The position numbers and the translations under genes are program-made. A stretch of 64,000 nucleotides of DNA. Origin: Caprimulgus europaeus. Lineage: Eukaryota; Chordata; Aves; Caprimulgiformes; Caprimulgidae. The DNA is taken from assembly GCA_907165065.1 (NCBI GenBank), contig OU015527.1:18489686-18553685 (forward strand), read 5' to 3'. Below are positions 62,112 to 64,000 of this stretch, piece by piece. The notes under the pieces are model-generated. The model was not told the DNA's origin. It saw only the letters and a list, made by a program, of their open reading frames with translations, and did no database searches. Every line of letters begins with the position of its first letter. The stretch's first letter is position 1.

Positions 62112-62255
62112 GTGATGCCTCCCCTGGAAATATTCAAGCTTAGGGTGGGTGAGGCTCTGAGCAACCTGATTTAGTTGAAGATGTCCTGGCTTACTGCAGG
62201 GGGGTGGACTAGATGACCTTTAAAGGCCCCTCCAACCCAAACCATTCTATATTTA
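62112..62255 (+). mobile_element. CR1 LINE 3' fragment, about 145 bp
   Basis: GTGATGCCTCCCCTGGAAAT, TTCAAGCTTAGGGTGGGTGA, GCTCTGAGCAACCTGATTTA, GTTGAAGATGTCCTGGCTTA, GGACTAGATGACCTTTAAAG and CCCAAACCATTCTATATTT follow the CR1 3' end in order. It is severely 5'-truncated. Confidence 0.94.
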
Positions 62256-64000
62256 GAGATGAGGACTGCATTACCGGTGAACATGCAAGAAATATCAGGA
62301 AAAGGAGAAAACACTGACTGGTCTTTGAGCACCGAAGCACACACTGACAAGCACCAGCTCATCCCACAAAGTTAAAAATACATGCTTGACTAACTCATTA
62401 ACCAAATGCAAGATTAGTTGATAACTTACAATGTTCTTGCAGATAAAGTTATGTAACTTGGCAATAACGGTTGCCCTACAAATCCCCTTGAAACACTCTT
62501 TAAAAAAAAATACAATTCTTTGATCAGCTCCTGAAAATATTTGGGAGCAAGCAGCACAAACTGCTTGATCTTTGTTCTGTTATCTCTGTCATTATTAAAC
62601 CTGATGAGCCTTCTGACTTTCCACATCTGTACAGTCTACCTTCGTGCCACTTCAGATGAGACACAATTGAGGTGGAACAAGTCTGTGCTCTTCAGGTGCT
62701 AACTCTGGGAACAGCTCCTGTCTGGCTTTCCTCTCCTATAAAAACGTGCTTATCTCCTTCATAACAGACAGATAAGGACAAAGGGCTGGACTGGGGCTGG
62801 AGACCCAGAGCTCTGATCAGGACTCCTGTCACTCCTGTCCCTGTGCTGCTTTCTGCTTTACAGCTAAGCAACCAATCTAGCTACCTCTTAATAAGCTTCC
62901 CATCTAGCAATTTAAATATTTAGAAAGCTTTCATTTTATAGCAGATATTATACACAGGAAGAGGTGTATCGAGGTAAGAGTGGCAGTGAATTTTCACAGG
63001 TTCTTGACTAGCTTATAAAGGAAGATGCTGTCCCTAATGTTCTGCACCTTCCTTCATTGCTACATACATCTACAGTTATGGAAACAGATACAAGTGCCCC
63101 ACTTCTGAAGTTCTAAACAAGACACATACTGACCACAAATGCTTTACTGAATAAAACTAGCAGGGTTATAAAAATGAAAGGAAAAAACATAAATCTGACA
63201 AGTCCACTCCAAGCACTGCTGTCACCTCAAAATTTAAAGCTAGGAGCAGAAAAGAATGATTACCTCCCAGAATGACCTTGCAAAAGGCTCTCTTGAACAA
63301 ACTAGCAAATGATGTTTCCTCTGCTGCATGCAGAGACAGAGATGGAGAAGCTCATGATTGTTTCTGCAACTGTTCCACTATGGGATGCTCCTACACTCCC
63401 CAGAAGAGAACACAGCTACTTTGGGTAAACTCTCAAGAAGAGAGTCACAGAATTTATAAATTATAAGAGGTTAGGGGGTGGATATAGGCAAAATTTTTGA
63501 AATATTGCAAAGGACAAGTGCTGAGTGTCAAGGGAGGCTCACAAAAAGAAGTTTAAAGAAGACTTTGCTGGGAGATGGTCAACTGGGCTTTAAAATGTCC
63601 ACACAATTTGCTTACACAAGTTTTCTGCATATTATCTCCCACTACTGAAAGATCTCAGGTCTATTCTGGCACTGTATTTCTGGGAGTTTACTGCTTCACC
63701 GTACTGCTTCCAGGTAGATCAACTATACTTCTTACCTTCAACAGAAACGGCTAAGCCCCATGCAGATGGAGTTTACACACCCAGCTCCTGAAGGGTGTTC
63801 TGGTGCTGCAGTATCTTTCTTATTCAGCACCATTTTGTAATTAGTCTTTCTTACTTCTGGTGGATAGAACAGGAAACTGTACAGCACAGGATCACAGCAT
63901 CTCCAATCCACAGACTGCCTGCCTCCTTTCTTTTTTCAACAGCCTTTTACATTACTGACAATTGTTACGAAGCTCCTGCTCAGTGTTTTCTTTTTGATCT
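62256..64000. other. Intron 1 (part), no recognised feature
   Basis: AT-rich to mixed sequence up to the window edge. SNX24 exon 1 and its expected CpG-rich promoter were looked for on the minus strand and not found, so they are presumably beyond 64000. Confidence 0.5.

Noticed and set aside
1..64000. CRISPR arrays, tRNA or rRNA genes, bacterial-type operons, mitochondrial inserts
   Set aside because: Looked for by eye on both strands. No regularly spaced repeats, cloverleaf with A/B boxes, rRNA words or mitochondrial gene order were seen.
30477..64000. SNX24 exon 1 and promoter
   Set aside because: No minus-strand segment encoding the expected MEVYIPSF-like start and no CpG island was found, so I place exon 1 outside the window.

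Overview
The window looks like a piece of a bird nuclear genome, almost all of it intronic. The evidence is several CR1 LINE copies with the typical avian 3' end, two copies of one avian endogenous-retrovirus LTR family, AT-rich non-coding DNA between them, and two short exons of a conserved vertebrate gene. I see no bacterial-type genes, operons, CRISPR array, tRNA or rRNA. Most open frames in the window are chance reading frames in AT-rich DNA.

The one gene I can identify is SNX24 (sorting nexin 24, a small PX-domain protein) on the minus strand. Exon 2 lies at 30393-30476 and exon 3 at 22289-22393. Both have AG/GT splice borders, are in phase 0-0, and encode most of the PX-domain core: residues 21-48 and 49-83 by human numbering, as I recall the human protein. 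Exon 1 (the N-terminal 20 or so residues) should lie above 64000 and exon 4 onward below position 1, because I could not find either inside. On that reading 1-22288 is part of intron 3, 22394-30392 is the complete intron 2 (7,999 bp), and 30477-64000 is part of intron 1. SNX24 sits on human 5q23, and much of human 5q is syntenic with the avian Z chromosome, so a Z-linked location is likely but is not shown by the sequence.

Mobile elements, left to right: a minus-strand solo LTR with a perfect 5-bp target duplication (6968-7590); CR1 3' ends at 8191-8288 (-), 10087-10242 (-) and 20519-20572 (+); CR1 copies with reverse-transcriptase remains at 22582-23925 (-), 27240-28945 (+) and 38406-39740 (-); a plus-strand solo LTR of the same family (44806-45437); and CR1 pieces at 46281-46430 (+), 60140-61013 (+) and 62112-62255 (+). 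All RT frames are broken by stops, frameshifts or truncation. In the two minus-strand copies the catalytic FADD-type box is also altered.

The less explained items are a splice-bounded open segment at 35887-35995 (-), a 116-codon open segment ending in a consensus donor at 54883-55230 (-), a G-quadruplex-type G-run cluster at 44390-44420 (+), two short perfect hairpins (21729-21749, 47899-47924), and recurrent A-rich tracts broken by runs of C. I do not see an undescribed biological system here. The best leads are the two unexplained exon-like segments and the weak donor of SNX24 exon 2.
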